DNA of 64,000 nt from Alloactinosynnema sp. L-07 (GTDB taxonomy: Bacteria > Actinomycetota > Actinomycetes > Mycobacteriales > Pseudonocardiaceae). Below, piece after piece: positions 16,388 to 25,410 of this stretch. The notes beneath the pieces are model-generated. The model was not told the origin of the DNA. It worked only from the letters and a program-made list of their open reading frames with translations, and searched no databases. The stretch spans positions 124,001 to 188,000 of the forward strand of contig NZ_LN850107.1 of assembly GCF_900070365.1 (NCBI RefSeq), given 5' to 3'. How positions within the stretch are numbered: position 1 is the first letter of the stretch; every line of letters begins with the position of its first letter. The position numbers and the translations under genes are program-made.

Positions 16388-17553
16388 CCGCCACCAAGAC
16401 CAAGACCGACTACATCGCGCTGGCCCACGAGCTGGCGCCGAGGTTCGCCGAGCGGGCGCGTCAGCACGACGCCGACTCCAGCTTTCCGCACGAGAACATC
16501 GCCGAGCTGGTCAGCTCCGGCTACACCGCGATGACCGTCCCGGCCGAGTTCGGCGGCGACAACGCGACCCTGGCCGAGCTGTGCGAGGCCCAGCAGATCC
16601 TCGCGGGCGGCTGCGCGTCCACGGCGTTCGCGGTCAACATGCACGTCCACGGCCTGGCGATGATCGCCCGCCTCGGCGGCGCGAGCGCCGAATGGGCCTG
16701 CCGCGCGGTCGTCGACGGAGCGGTGATCTCGGGTGGCTTCAGCGAGCCCGGCGTCGGCGGCAACTGGTGGCACCCGACGACCAGGGCCGAGGAGGTCGAC
16801 GGCGGGTTCAAGCTCAACGGCTTCAAGGGTTTCTTCACCGGATTCCCCGGTGCGACCCACCTGTTCCTATCGGCGGCGACCCTGGACGACCGCGGGCTGC
16901 CGCAGCCGATGGCGTTCCTGGTGCCCAAGCCGGAGCAGGGTGTCCGGGTCGTCGGCGAGTGGGACGCGGCGGGCATGCGCGCCACCGGCAGTCACTCGCT
17001 GGCGCTGGAAGACCTCTACATCGAGGACAAGTGGTCGGTCGGCGAGCGCGGGACGCTGCCGATGCTGTTCATGATGGGCGTGCACTGGGCATGGTGCAGC
17101 TTCGCCTCCTGCTTCGTGGGCATCGCCCGCGCCGCGCTGGACCACGTGGTGGCCACGCAGAAGAAGCGGATCATCAGCGTGATCGGCAAGCCGAACGCGC
17201 ACCTGCCGGGCATCCAGTTCCGCATCGCCGAGATGGCGGCCAAGGTCGCTGCGGCCCGCGCGCACCTGGAAGCGGCCATCCACGCCGAGCACGACGACGT
17301 CGACCCGCTGGCGCACTACATCGACATGAGCGTCATGAAGTCGAGCGTCACCAAGCTCGCGCACGAGGTGCTGACCCTGGGCATGCAGGTCCAAGGCGGC
17401 TCCGGGCTGTCCTCGGCCGACCCGCTGCAGCGGATGTACCGCGACGTAGTGGCCGGTCTGCTCGTGCCCCCGGCCACCGACGTGGTGCAGGAGTGGGCGG
17501 GCAAGCAGGCCCTTGGCGTGCCGATCTTCGCCGAACCCCGCTGGGTCGGGTGA
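16384..17553 (+). CDS. acyl-CoA (acyl-ACP) dehydrogenase
   Basis: A 389-residue flavoprotein of full acyl-CoA dehydrogenase length: N-terminal helical domain to about 120, middle beta domain around GGFSEPGVGGNWWHPTTRAE to MRATGSHSLALEDL, and C-terminal helices with the FAD-contacting QVQGGSGL segment. It would introduce a double bond into, or oxidise, an acyl chain, probably bound to ACP2. It overlaps both neighbours by 4 nt (ATGA before, GTGA after), suggesting stoichiometric expression with the shorter partner at 17550. Confidence 0.88.
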   Translation: MTATKTKTDYIALAHELAPRFAERARQHDADSSFPHENIAELVSSGYTAMTVPAEFGGDNATLAELCEAQQILAGGCASTAFAVNMHVHGLAMIARLGGASAEWACRAVVDGAVISGGFSEPGVGGNWWHPTTRAEEVDGGFKLNGFKGFFTGFPGATHLFLSAATLDDRGLPQPMAFLVPKPEQGVRVVGEWDAAGMRATGSHSLALEDLYIEDKWSVGERGTLPMLFMMGVHWAWCSFASCFVGIARAALDHVVATQKKRIISVIGKPNAHLPGIQFRIAEMAAKVAAARAHLEAAIHAEHDDVDPLAHYIDMSVMKSSVTKLAHEVLTLGMQVQGGSGLSSADPLQRMYRDVVAGLLVPPATDVVQEWAGKQALGVPIFAEPRWVG

Positions 17554-18251
17554 TCACGATGACTCTGAGGGAGACCACTGTGCACACCGGTCTTGACACC
17601 GCAAGCGAACTGGCCGCGGGATTCGAGAAGCGCCGCGCCGGTCGGGTCGACGCCGGGGACGTCAAGGAGAACCTGGCCGAGTTGGCGGCGGCGGGCATCA
17701 CTGTCGCCGAGATCAAGGACGCCGCTGAGCGTCGGGCCGCCCTGCGCGCGGTCGCGGCGGGCTGTGGCGCGACCGCGTTCGCGCTGGCCGAGACCTTCTC
17801 GGCCGGTATGGCGTACGGGACGCTGTACGACTCGGCCGTCCGCCTCGGCCTGGCCGAGCGCGCCTACGAGATCGCGGTGGAGCGGGTCAAGGCGCGCGGC
17901 ATCGAGGTCACCGGCCTGCCCGGCACCCAGTTCGCGGTGTCCCGGATGCGCGGCTCGCTGGCGACCATGGTCGCGCTGCTCGACCGGCAGTCGGGCCGCG
18001 CGACCGCTGACGGCGCCGCGGGCCTGGCCGAGGCGTGCACCGCGAGCCTGCACGTGACCCCCGAGGCCGACAGCGTCGTCTCGACGGCGTTCAGCGTGCT
18101 CAGCGGCGACCGCGATGGCACCGCCCGGCTCACCCAGATCTGGCACGACCTGAAGGCCGCGAGCGCTCCGGTGTCGGCCGATCTGGCCCGCGAGCTGGTC
18201 GGCAAAGCCGCGGTGGGCATCGACCCCACCGAGACCCCGAGGTGGTTGTGA
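17550..18251 (+). CDS. shortened acyl-CoA dehydrogenase-like partner
   Basis: A 233-residue homologue of the preceding gene lacking the central beta domain. ENLAELAAAGITVAE matches ENIAELVSSGYT in the partner, AAGCGATAFALAETFSAGMAYG matches AGGCASTAFAVNMHVHGLAM, and the C termini (VGKAAVGIDPTETPRWL and AGKQALGVPIFAEPRWVG) align. Without the beta domain it cannot bind FAD fully, so it is probably the non-catalytic half of a heteromeric dehydrogenase, as known for some mycobacterial FadE pairs. GTG 17550 overlaps the previous stop; ATG 17559 is an alternative. Confidence 0.75.
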   Translation: MITMTLRETTVHTGLDTASELAAGFEKRRAGRVDAGDVKENLAELAAAGITVAEIKDAAERRAALRAVAAGCGATAFALAETFSAGMAYGTLYDSAVRLGLAERAYEIAVERVKARGIEVTGLPGTQFAVSRMRGSLATMVALLDRQSGRATADGAAGLAEACTASLHVTPEADSVVSTAFSVLSGDRDGTARLTQIWHDLKAASAPVSADLARELVGKAAVGIDPTETPRWL

Positions 18252-19048
18252 TGGCAGGCAACGATCGGCACCTGGTCGCGCTGGACCCGACCGCCGTCGC
18301 GATCGACAACGAGTACTACCACGAGGTCGGCGACGACTGGTGGAACGAGTCCGGCCCGCTGCGCGCGCTGCACGAGATGAACCCGGCGCGCGTCGGCTAC
18401 TTCCACGCCGCCGCCCGCGAGGCGTTCGGCCGGGAGCCCGGCCAGGTCACCGTGCTCGACATCGGTTGCGGCGGCGGACTGGTCTCCGAGCGGATGGCCG
18501 CCCTTGGCTACGACGTCACCGGCGTCGACCTGTCGGAGGGCTCGATCGAGACCGCGCGCAAGCACGCCGCGGCCAACGGCGTCACGGTGAACTACGTCGT
18601 CGGCTCGGCTTACGAACTGCCCGCGGGCGACGGCACCATCGACATGGTCGTCATCTCCGACGTCCTGGAGCACCTGCACGACCTGCCCGGCGCGGTCGCC
18701 GAGATCGCCCGCGTGCTGCGCGACGGCGGCATCGTCGTGTTCGACACGATCAACCGCACGGTCATCAGCTACCTCAAGGCGATCGTGCTCTCCGAGAAGA
18801 TCCTCAAGATCATCTACCCGGGCACGCACAACTGGAAGATGTTCATCCGCCCGAGCGAGCTGACGTCGGTCTTCGCCGACCACGGCCTGGTCATGGGCGA
18901 AACGCGCGGCCTGGAGCCCAAGGCCCCGCCGCACAAGCTCATCCCCAACGCCCTGCGCGGCCGCGCGATCGGCGAGTTCCACCTCACCAAGTCCACCGCG
19001 GTCAGCTACATCGGCCAAGCCGTCAAGAACCCCGCCCAGGAGAGCTGA
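18251..19048 (+). CDS. UbiG-like SAM-dependent O-methyltransferase
   Basis: A 265-residue class I methyltransferase: SAM motif I VLDIGCGGGLVSERMA near residues 75-90, motif II/III around VVGSAYELPAGDG, and DVLEHLHDL. It resembles UbiG/3-demethylubiquinol O-methyltransferases (EYYHEVGDDWWNESGPLRALH N terminus), which methylate ring hydroxyls, so ring O-methylation of the product is likely. The ATG shares one base with the previous stop (TGATG). Confidence 0.85.
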   Translation: MAGNDRHLVALDPTAVAIDNEYYHEVGDDWWNESGPLRALHEMNPARVGYFHAAAREAFGREPGQVTVLDIGCGGGLVSERMAALGYDVTGVDLSEGSIETARKHAAANGVTVNYVVGSAYELPAGDGTIDMVVISDVLEHLHDLPGAVAEIARVLRDGGIVVFDTINRTVISYLKAIVLSEKILKIIYPGTHNWKMFIRPSELTSVFADHGLVMGETRGLEPKAPPHKLIPNALRGRAIGEFHLTKSTAVSYIGQAVKNPAQES

Positions 19049-19051
19049 GAG

Positions 19052-19528
19052 ATGGTCTGGATCCGCTCCAAGAGCAAGCGAGAGATCACCATCCGCACCG
19101 ACCGGGAGACGCTGCGTCGCACTGTCGCGGCCGTGCTGGATACCGGTCGCCTGATGCCCGGCGTCGACGAGATGACCGACCTAGGCGAGGGCCGGTACCA
19201 CCTGCGCCTCGCGACGGTGTCCAACGGCGCGGTCGTGTTCACCCCCGACTACGAGGCCAGCTACGACACCACCGACGCGGACCTGGTCACCTGGGAACCG
19301 CACGGCGAGCACAACTTCCGCACCTGGGGACACTTCCGCATCTCCGACGGCGCGGCCGCCGGCGAGCAGATCCTGGAGATCGAGACCCGGGCCGAGGCCT
19401 CCGTCGACGTCGCGGCGGTCGTGGTCATCCTGATCGAGCCGTTCGCGCAGAAGGAGAGCGACGAGGCCACCGAGGGCTTCCTGACGGCCATCCGCGACTC
19501 CGTCGAAAAAGTGAGCGTGGCCAGATGA
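19052..19528 (+). CDS. SRPBCC/CoxG-like protein
   Basis: A 158-residue protein with a START-like pattern: a helix after SKREITIRTDRETLRRTVAAV, strands RYHLRLATVSNGAVVFTPDY, and a long C-terminal helix SDEATEGFLTAIRDSVEKV. It is similar in build to polyketide cyclases but not close to the one at 5183. It overlaps the type III PKS start by 4 nt, so it may cyclise or hold the type III PKS product; this is inference from context. Confidence 0.6.
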   Translation: MVWIRSKSKREITIRTDRETLRRTVAAVLDTGRLMPGVDEMTDLGEGRYHLRLATVSNGAVVFTPDYEASYDTTDADLVTWEPHGEHNFRTWGHFRISDGAAAGEQILEIETRAEASVDVAAVVVILIEPFAQKESDEATEGFLTAIRDSVEKVSVAR

Positions 19529-20601
19529 TCTCGGCGACCACCGCCGTCGCGCCCGCGCGCATCCTGGGACTGCGCACCGCGCAGGCGGGCCCGGCCGTCT
19601 CGCAGGACGAGATGTTCGAGACCTTCTACAAGGACCTCTACGCCGAGGTCCCCGACGCCGAGAAGCTGTTCAAGAGCACCCAGGTCAAGCAGCGCAGGCA
19701 GGCGTGGTCGCCCGCCGAGCGCTACGCCGACGGCTGGCCGGGGATGCGGACCCGGATCGAGGCGTGGGAGGAAAGCGTCCTGGCCATGGGCCGGGAGACC
19801 GTCGGCGGCGTCATCGACGGCGTGGACACCGACAAGATCGGCAGCTACACCTTCGTCAGCTGCACCGGCTACGCGGGCCCGACCCCGGAGATGCTGCTGG
19901 CCAAGGAGTTCGGCCTGCCGCAGAACCTGCGCCGCACCTTCGTCGGCCACATGGGCTGCTACGCGGCGTTCAACGGCATCAAGGTCGCGCTGGACTCGCT
20001 GGCAGGCAGGCCCGACGAGCTGGCCCTGGTCACCTGCGCGGAGGTGTGCTCGGTGCACCTGCGCCCGGAGGCCACCAAGGAGCAGGTCGTGGTCACCGGC
20101 CTGTTCGGCGACGCCGCAGCCACCCTGCTGCTGTCCTCTGTGGACGGCGATGTGGACGACGTCGACGGCCCGGTGATCCTCGGCACGCACACCGAGACCC
20201 ACCCCGAGACCTCCGCGGCGATGACGTGGAAGGTCATGGACGACGCCTTCCGCATGACGCTGTCGCCGTACGTCCCGCTCTACCTGTCCGAGACGATCGT
20301 GCCGTTCGTCGGCCGACTGCTCGACCAGCACGGCCTCAAGCCCGGCGACGTCAAGCACTGGGGCATCCACCCCGGCGGCCCGAAGATCATCGACTACGTC
20401 GGCGAGCGGCTGGACCTGCCGGTCGCCGCGCTGCAGCCGTCGCTGCACATCCTCGGCTCGTGGGGCAACTGCTCCTCGCCGACGGTGCTGCTCATCCTCG
20501 ACCACATCCTGCGCGAAGTCCGCCCGGCGGCGGGGGAGTACGGCGTGTTCATGGCCTTCGGTCCCGGCCTGACCATGGAATCCGCGCTGATCCGCTTCTG
20601 A
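19525..20601 (+). CDS. type III polyketide synthase (chalcone synthase superfamily)
   Basis: A 358-residue type III PKS with the complete triad: Cys145 in GHMGCYAAF, His282 in WGIHPGGPKI, Asn315 in GNCSSPTV; the closing AFGPGLTMESALIRF matches the GFGPGL loop. Such homodimers extend a CoA- or ACP-bound starter with malonyl units without a carrier protein and cyclise to resorcinols, pyrones or phloroglucinols. Finding it in the middle of a type II PKS cluster is unusual. The ATG at 19525 overlaps the SRPBCC gene. Confidence 0.92.
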   Translation: MISATTAVAPARILGLRTAQAGPAVSQDEMFETFYKDLYAEVPDAEKLFKSTQVKQRRQAWSPAERYADGWPGMRTRIEAWEESVLAMGRETVGGVIDGVDTDKIGSYTFVSCTGYAGPTPEMLLAKEFGLPQNLRRTFVGHMGCYAAFNGIKVALDSLAGRPDELALVTCAEVCSVHLRPEATKEQVVVTGLFGDAAATLLLSSVDGDVDDVDGPVILGTHTETHPETSAAMTWKVMDDAFRMTLSPYVPLYLSETIVPFVGRLLDQHGLKPGDVKHWGIHPGGPKIIDYVGERLDLPVAALQPSLHILGSWGNCSSPTVLLILDHILREVRPAAGEYGVFMAFGPGLTMESALIRF

Positions 20602-20632
20602 TCCTTTCCCTTTGACCTGAACGGAGTCGGCC

Positions 20633-22105
20633 ATGGCCACCCCATCCACCACCGTCGAGAGCCTGGTCGCCGACCTACTCGGCCAGCAGTGGGTCATCGA
20701 GCTGTTCACCGACCTCGGCGAGCGCCAGCGCCAGTCGCTGGAGGTCGCGGGCCAGGTCCGCGAGCGCGCCGCGTCCAACCACGTGTTCTGGCCCTTCCAC
20801 GCCCCGCAGTTTCCGCTGGTCGTCGCCGAGGCGTCGGGCAGCCGGATCACCGACATCGACGGCAACACCTATCTCGACTCGCACCTGGGCTTCGGCTCGC
20901 AGGCGCTCTTCGGCCACAACCCGCCCGCGGTGGTCGACCACATCAAGGAGTCGCTGGGCCGCTCCACCGGCAACGGCTACCTCAACCTGACCGAGCTGCA
21001 GCTGGTCGACCTGCTGGAGGACTTCCTCCCGCACGCGCAGAAGTTCGCCTTCCTCAACTCCGGCACCGACGCCACCAACGCCTCGATCCGGCTGGTCCGC
21101 GCGCACACCGGCAAGCGGATGATCGCCAAGTTCGAGGGCGCGCTGCACGGCGTGCACGACCTGGCCGCGCACAACACCGCGTTCTGGTACCACGGCCACC
21201 CGGTGCAGCCCTTCCCCGAGGTGACCGACAACGGCATCGCGCCGCTGCCCGCGCTCACCGGCGTCACCCCGGCGTCGCCGGACGAGCTGCTGATCCTGCC
21301 CAACGACACCGCCAAGGCGCTCGAACTCATCGAGCGGCACCGCGACCAGCTCGCGGGCGTGCTCGGCGAGGCCGTCTCGTCGTCGTTCCCGTACGTCGAG
21401 CACACCGTGCCGATGATCCGCGAGGTCGCCCAGCGCTGCCAGGCGCTGCGCATCCCGTTCATCCTCGACGAGGTGCTGACCGGCTTCCGCTTCGGCCCGC
21501 AGGGCGCCGCGGGGCACTTCGACATCCCGGCCGACCTGTACTGCTACGGCAAGGTCGTCACCGGCCTGGGCCTGCCGCTGTCCATCGTGGCGGGCCGCGC
21601 CGACATCATCGACCACATGCAGACCTCGGGTCTGCCGCTGACCGACCTGGGCCGCAAGACCTGCGTGCAGACCACGCACGCGGGCAACCACCTGTCCCTG
21701 GCCGCGTCCTTCGCCGCGCTGAGCGCCCTGCGCGACGCGGGCGACGCCTACTACGACCGCACCCGCGCCAAGGTCGGCCGGGTCCAGTCGAGGCTGGCCG
21801 AGTTCCGCGCCGAGACCGGCATCCCGCTGCGGCTGCTCGGTTTCGGTGACTTCATCGGCTCGTTCGGCTTCGTCGCCGAGGAGTCCTACGGCGACTACCG
21901 CGAGTTCGCCAGCGCGGTGAACCCGATCGGCCTGTTCCTGCTCACCCTGATGCTGCGCCGCCGCGGCGTCTACACGCTGAGCCTGCCGATGTTCTTCACC
22001 GGCGACGCGCACAGCGAGTCCGATGTGGACGAACTGCTGACCGCGGTGCTCGACTCGGCACTGGAGCTCGACAAGCACGGCTTCCCCTTCGTGCTGCCTT
22101 CGTAA
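20633..22105 (+). CDS. PLP class-III aminotransferase/aminomutase (GSAM-like), copy 1
   Basis: A 490-residue fold-type I PLP enzyme related to glutamate-1-semialdehyde aminomutase: NSGTDATNASIRLVRAHTG (142-160), PLP ring Asp279 in FILDEVLTGFR and Schiff-base Lys307 in YCYGKVVTGLGLP. It is longer than HemL (about 430), with an extra N-terminal helical region (residues 1-50). It would transaminate or migrate an amino group on an acyl or aldehyde substrate. Tandem paralogue of the next gene, which it matches closely along its whole length. Confidence 0.87.
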   Translation: MATPSTTVESLVADLLGQQWVIELFTDLGERQRQSLEVAGQVRERAASNHVFWPFHAPQFPLVVAEASGSRITDIDGNTYLDSHLGFGSQALFGHNPPAVVDHIKESLGRSTGNGYLNLTELQLVDLLEDFLPHAQKFAFLNSGTDATNASIRLVRAHTGKRMIAKFEGALHGVHDLAAHNTAFWYHGHPVQPFPEVTDNGIAPLPALTGVTPASPDELLILPNDTAKALELIERHRDQLAGVLGEAVSSSFPYVEHTVPMIREVAQRCQALRIPFILDEVLTGFRFGPQGAAGHFDIPADLYCYGKVVTGLGLPLSIVAGRADIIDHMQTSGLPLTDLGRKTCVQTTHAGNHLSLAASFAALSALRDAGDAYYDRTRAKVGRVQSRLAEFRAETGIPLRLLGFGDFIGSFGFVAEESYGDYREFASAVNPIGLFLLTLMLRRRGVYTLSLPMFFTGDAHSESDVDELLTAVLDSALELDKHGFPFVLPS

Positions 22106-22144
22106 ACCACCACCTCGTCGGGATCAAAGGACAGGCGAACAACC

Positions 22145-23623
22145 ATGACCATCGCGCAGACTCGGCCGGACACCCGTACGCCGCAGGAGATCGTCACCGA
22201 GCTGCTCTCGCAGCAGTGGGTGATCGAGCTGTTCACCGAACTGGGGCAGCGCCAGGCGAAGTCGCTGGCGCTGGCCGGGCAGGTGCGCGAGCACGTGGTG
22301 ACCAACCACGTGTTCCTGCCCTTCCACGCGCCGATGTTCCCGCTGGCCGTCGCCGAGGCGCAGGGCAGCACGCTCACCGACGTCGACGGCAACACCTATA
22401 TCGACTCCCACCTCGGCTTCGGCGGGCAGTCGCTGTGGGGCCACAACCCCCAGCCGGTGGTCGACTTCGTCCGAGAGCAGGCTCTGCGCGGACCCGGCAA
22501 CGGCTACCTCAACCCGCTGGAGCTCCAACTGGGCGAGCTTCTCAAGGACCTGATCCCGCACTGCGAGAAGTTCGCCCTGCTCAACTCCGGCACCGACGCC
22601 ACCGGCACGGCGATCCGGCTGGCCCGCGCCAAGACCGGCCGCAAGCTGGTCGCCAAGTTCGAGGGCTGCTGGCACGGCGTGCACGACGTCGCCGCCCGCA
22701 ACACCTCGTTCTTCGCCCACGGCCACCCGAAGGTCAACCCGTTCCCGGAGATCGGCGCCGACGGCATCGAGCCGCTCAACGCCTTCACCGGCACCGCCGA
22801 TGTGAACATCCTGATCCTGCCGCACGACGCCGCCGCGGCGGGCGCGCTGATCGAGAAGCACAAGGACGAGCTGGCCTGCGTCATCGCCGACGCGGCCTGC
22901 CAGTCGTGGCCCTACGTCGAGCAGACCATCCCCGAGGTCCGCGACGTGGCACTGCGCTGCCAGGGGCTCGGGGTGCCCTTCATCCTCGACGAGGTACTGA
23001 CCGGGTTCCGCTTCGGCACCGCGGGCGCGGCGGGCAAGTACGACATCCCCGCCGACCTGTACTGCTACGGCAAGGTCGTCTCCGGCCTCGGTCTGCCGCT
23101 GGCCGCGATCGGCGGCAAGGCCGAGTTCCTGGAGATCGCCACCACGTCGGGCACCTCGCTCGGCGACATCGGCACCAAGACCTTCGTGGTCAACACCCAC
23201 TCGGCCAACCACCTGTCGATGGCCGCGTCCTACGCCTCGCTCAACCTGTTGCGCGAGGCCGGACCCGCGTTCTACGAGCGCACCGACGCCAAGGTCGACC
23301 GGATCAAGGCCCGACTCGCCGCTTTCCGCGCGGAGTCCGGCATCCCGATCCGGCTGCTGGGCTTCGGCGCCTTCGCGGGCACCTTCGGGTTCGTCCAGCA
23401 GGACTCCTACGACACCTACCGCGAGTTCGGCGCCGCGGTGAACCCGCTCGGCCCGGCCGTGCTCACCCTGATGCTGCGCAGGCGCGGCGTCTACACGCTC
23501 AGCATGCCGATGTTCTACACCGGCGACGCGCACTCCGAGTCCGATGTGGACACCATTGTCGACGCCGTGATCGACGCGGCGGGCGAGATGGGCCGCAACG
23601 GATTCCCCTTCGTGATGCCCTGA
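22145..23623 (+). CDS. PLP class-III aminotransferase/aminomutase (GSAM-like), copy 2
   Basis: A 492-residue tandem paralogue of the gene at 20633 with the same landmarks (NSGTDATGTAIRLARAKTG, ILDEVLTGFRFG, YCYGKVVSGLGLP with the PLP Lys). Both copies keep catalytic residues, so they may act on different substrates or form a heterodimer. ATG at 22145, 39 nt after copy 1. Differences are concentrated around HNTAFWYHGH versus RNTSFFAHGH, near the expected substrate pocket. Confidence 0.87.
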   Translation: MTIAQTRPDTRTPQEIVTELLSQQWVIELFTELGQRQAKSLALAGQVREHVVTNHVFLPFHAPMFPLAVAEAQGSTLTDVDGNTYIDSHLGFGGQSLWGHNPQPVVDFVREQALRGPGNGYLNPLELQLGELLKDLIPHCEKFALLNSGTDATGTAIRLARAKTGRKLVAKFEGCWHGVHDVAARNTSFFAHGHPKVNPFPEIGADGIEPLNAFTGTADVNILILPHDAAAAGALIEKHKDELACVIADAACQSWPYVEQTIPEVRDVALRCQGLGVPFILDEVLTGFRFGTAGAAGKYDIPADLYCYGKVVSGLGLPLAAIGGKAEFLEIATTSGTSLGDIGTKTFVVNTHSANHLSMAASYASLNLLREAGPAFYERTDAKVDRIKARLAAFRAESGIPIRLLGFGAFAGTFGFVQQDSYDTYREFGAAVNPLGPAVLTLMLRRRGVYTLSMPMFYTGDAHSESDVDTIVDAVIDAAGEMGRNGFPFVMP

Positions 23624-23649
23624 ACCCGCTTACCCGAACCGGAGTCACA

Positions 23650-25410
23650 ATGAGCATCGACAGCGGCTTGCGGGCCGACCTCGAAGTCCATCCTGACCGG
23701 CGCGGCTTCGTCCCCGACCCGAACGCACCGGTGGCCAAGCTCAGCACGGCGGGCACTGTGGCGGGCACCCTCATCGAGCGGGCCCGCCGCGAGCCCGACG
23801 CCGTGGCCTACTACCTGCCCGACGAGCCCGAGTCCGACCAGCGGATCACCATGGCCGACCTGCACGACCGGGCCCACGCGGCCGGGTCGGCGCTGGCCGC
23901 GGCCGGGCTCACCCGGGGCGGGCGGGTCTGCCTGTGCCTGGACACCTCCGCCGACCTGCTCTCCGGCCTGTTCGGCGCCGCGCTGCTCGGCGCGGTGCCG
24001 TCGGTGATCGAGCCGCCGCTCACCGCGGGCCGCAAGCAGCTGTGGCTCGACCGGGTTCGTCACCTCGTGGCCGTGGCCGAGCCCCAGGTCCTGGTGTGCG
24101 CGGAGAACCTGCGCGAGGACGCCGCCGAGGCGTTGGCGGGCATGAAGGTCACCGTGATCAGCCCGCCGTTCGGCGACGGGCTGGTGGCCGACCCGGTGCT
24201 GACCGCCGACCCGGAGGACCCGGCGTTCATCCAGTTCACCTCGGGCACCACGTCGGCGGCCAAGGGCATCGTGCTCAGCCACCGCGCGGTGTTCGCCGCC
24301 GCGTCGGCGATCGGCCTCGCGGGCCCGTTCTGCGAGGGCGACCTGCTGGCCAGCTGGCTGCCGCTGCACCACGACATGGGCATGGTCGGCGCCACTATGA
24401 CTCCGTTCCTGCTGTCGCTGCCGTCGGTGCTGGTCCGGCCGCTGGCCTTCGGCACCCGGCCGGACCGGTGGGTGCGGCTGATCCACCAGTACCGGGCCAC
24501 GATCTCGCCCGCGCCGAACTTCGCCTACCGGCTGGTCGCGTCCCTGGCCCGCAAGATCGACCTGGCAGGCCTTGACCTGAGCTGCTGGCGGAAAGCGTTC
24601 AACGGCGCCGAGGTGGTCGACGCGGTGACGCTGCGGGAGTTCCAGGAGACGATGGGCCGCTTCGGCTTCCCCGTCGAGACGATGCGGCCCTGCTACGGCA
24701 TGGCCGAACTCGGCTTGGCCGCGACGTTCTCGCCGGTCGGGTCGCCCCCGCGGGTCGAGGTGCTGTCCCGCACGGCGATGGCCGAGACCGGCAGGGCCGA
24801 GGCACCCCGCTCGACCGAGGACGCCCACCCGTATGTCTCGTCGGGCATCCCGGTGCCGGGGACCAAGGTCAGGGTCAGCGACACCGAGGACATCGACCTG
24901 CCCGACGGCCACGTCGGCCGGGTGCGGGTGGCCAGCGAGTCGATGATGACCGGCTATCTCAACGGTCCCGCCGACCCGGTGCTGGACCTGCGCGACGGCT
25001 GGCTCGACACCGGCGACCTGGGCTTCCTGCGCGACGGCGAGCTGTTCGTCACCGGGCGCGGCAAGGATCTGATCATCCTGGCGGGCCGCAACTACCAGCC
25101 GCAGAACTTCGAGCGCGCCGCCGAGACCGTCGACGGGGTCCGCGCCGGCGCCGCGGCCGCGGTGGGCGTCCCCGATGCGGCCAGCGGCACCGAGAAGATG
25201 GTGCTGGTGGTGGAGAGCAAGTACCACCGCGACCCGGCCACCGCCTTGCACACCGGCAAGCTGATCGAGCGCGCGGTCGCCGAGCACACCGGCGTTCGGC
25301 CCGCGCGCGTGATCGTCGTCAGCCCGCGCACGCTGCCCAAGACCTCCAGCGGCAAGCTGCAGCGTTCGCAGGTGGCCGCGGCGGTGGCGGCCGGCGTTCT
25401 GGGCGGGTGA
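23650..25410 (+). CDS. FAAL-like acyl-AMP ligase
   Basis: A 586-residue ANL-superfamily adenylating enzyme: phosphate loop FTSGTTSAAKGI (about 196-207), WLPLHHDMGMVG, PCYGMAE(L)GL, GWLDTGDLG and the C-terminal Lys in KTSSGKLQR. The LPLHHDMGM motif and long middle section fit fatty-acyl-AMP ligases, which pass acyl-AMP to a carrier protein rather than CoA; ACP2 (16094) is the obvious acceptor. ATG at 23650 with GGAG ahead; its stop overlaps the next gene by GTGA. Confidence 0.85.
   Translation: MSIDSGLRADLEVHPDRRGFVPDPNAPVAKLSTAGTVAGTLIERARREPDAVAYYLPDEPESDQRITMADLHDRAHAAGSALAAAGLTRGGRVCLCLDTSADLLSGLFGAALLGAVPSVIEPPLTAGRKQLWLDRVRHLVAVAEPQVLVCAENLREDAAEALAGMKVTVISPPFGDGLVADPVLTADPEDPAFIQFTSGTTSAAKGIVLSHRAVFAAASAIGLAGPFCEGDLLASWLPLHHDMGMVGATMTPFLLSLPSVLVRPLAFGTRPDRWVRLIHQYRATISPAPNFAYRLVASLARKIDLAGLDLSCWRKAFNGAEVVDAVTLREFQETMGRFGFPVETMRPCYGMAELGLAATFSPVGSPPRVEVLSRTAMAETGRAEAPRSTEDAHPYVSSGIPVPGTKVRVSDTEDIDLPDGHVGRVRVASESMMTGYLNGPADPVLDLRDGWLDTGDLGFLRDGELFVTGRGKDLIILAGRNYQPQNFERAAETVDGVRAGAAAAVGVPDAASGTEKMVLVVESKYHRDPATALHTGKLIERAVAEHTGVRPARVIVVSPRTLPKTSSGKLQRSQVAAAVAAGVLGG

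Noticed and set aside
22216..23649. Upstream extension of the FAAL-like ligase to 22216
   Set aside because: The extension is the out-of-frame shadow of aminotransferase 2; ATG 23650 with GGAG is the correct start.
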